Part shown: piece by piece, positions 63,861-64,000 of the stretch | How the letters are laid out: each line of letters starts with the position of its first letter | How positions within the stretch are numbered: the stretch's first letter is position 1 | Assembly: GCA_004379165.1 (NCBI GenBank) | Contig: NKXK01000024.1 | Coordinates: forward strand, 145,709 to 209,708 | Direction: 5' to 3' | DNA length: 64,000 nucleotides | From: Rhodocyclaceae bacterium | GTDB lineage: Bacteria; Pseudomonadota; Gammaproteobacteria; Burkholderiales; Rhodocyclaceae | The notes under the pieces: model-generated | The model's database searches: none | Told to the model about the DNA's origin: nothing | What the model saw: only the letters and a program-made list of their open reading frames with translations | Position numbers and translations under genes: made by a program

Positions 63861-64000
63861 TTACTTGGTGCCAATGACTTCGATGTCGACGCGACGATCC
63901 GGCTGCAGGCAGGAGATCAGGGCGGCGGTCTTGGCGTTGCCCTTGCACTTGTCGCCGGTGACCGGCTGCTTCTCGCCCTTGCCTTCGGTGTAAACGCGGT
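63861..64000 (-). CDS. OmpA-family protein, C-terminal end (cut by window edge)
   Basis: The minus-strand frame enters from the right edge and ends RVDIEVIGTK before a TAA at 63861. The residues RVYTEGKGEKQPVTGDKCKG and CLQPDRRVDIEV are the last part of an OmpA C-terminal (peptidoglycan-binding) domain, with the two Cys often disulfide-bonded in beta-proteobacterial OmpA proteins. The ORF is too short to be listed in the track. A strong terminator follows. Confidence 0.85.
   Translation of the reverse strand, partial: RVYTEGKGEKQPVTGDKCKGNAKTAALISCLQPDRRVDIEVIGTK

Overview
The window looks like a chromosomal segment of a Rhodocyclales betaproteobacterium (Azonexus/Dechloromonas-like). This is inferred from the roughly 60-65 % GC coding style, the rsmI-yraN-diaA-dolP gene order, the class A RNase P RNA and the set of housekeeping genes. 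It is gene-dense with about 60 protein genes. I see no tRNA, rRNA, IS element, prophage or CRISPR array, and no gap over 300 bp without a gene or RNA. Both ends are cut: proB at the left and an OmpA-family gene at the right.

Layout. 0-3.6 kb: proB end, an operon of a small lipoprotein, an ECF sigma factor and its membrane anti-sigma factor, and a methyltransferase. 3.6-6.5 kb: rnpB, then divergently a cyclic-di-GMP-I (GEMM) riboswitch in front of an exported subtilisin-like protease with a C-terminal barrel-like domain. 6.8-17.6 kb: transglutaminase-like protein, an Lrp regulator divergent from leuA, pyrC with two small partners, rsmI/yraN/HIRAN/gmhA-diaA/dolP-like, and a K+ channel with two RCK domains. 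17.7-29.3 kb: a probable light-response locus. A CarH/LitR-type MerR regulator with intact B12-ligand motifs is followed by DUF2256 and an Fe-S photolyase. Divergent to it runs a long operon: glutathione peroxidase, folE2, FAD oxidoreductase, DUF1365, Cfa-like methyltransferase, chalcone-isomerase-like, MFS, DUF3833, SDR and NTF2-like proteins. The two transcription units share overlapping promoters flanked by two copies of a near-palindrome. 29.4-39.7 kb: hldE-type adenylyltransferase, kup, HDOD protein, MFS-ssb, DUF3592, SPFH protein, uvrA with a LexA-like box, dgkA. 39.7-54.7 kb: envelope stress and signalling. A czcCBA-type metal efflux operon is divergent from its two-component system. 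An LtaS-like alkaline-phosphatase-fold enzyme has four 11-bp-spaced direct repeats in its promoter. A five-gene operon carries two solute-binding proteins, a diguanylate cyclase, a response regulator and a histidine kinase. 54.7-64 kb: an AddAB-like helicase/nuclease pair, a ComEA-like protein with an Ala/Pro tail, a patatin-type (PlpD-like) outer-membrane protein, and the OmpA C-terminus.

Three things tie the window together. (1) Cyclic-di-GMP: the subtilase gene has its own aptamer, and a diguanylate cyclase sits in the sensory operon. (2) Light and oxidative lipid/DNA stress: LitR, photolyase, peroxidase and lipid-modifying enzymes are grouped. (3) A dispersed element of about 36 bp (core TTTTCCGGGTTSACCGCAG) recurs at least ten times, mostly in spacers between co-directional genes and sometimes inside reading frames. 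All functions are read from sequence motifs; nothing was searched against a database.
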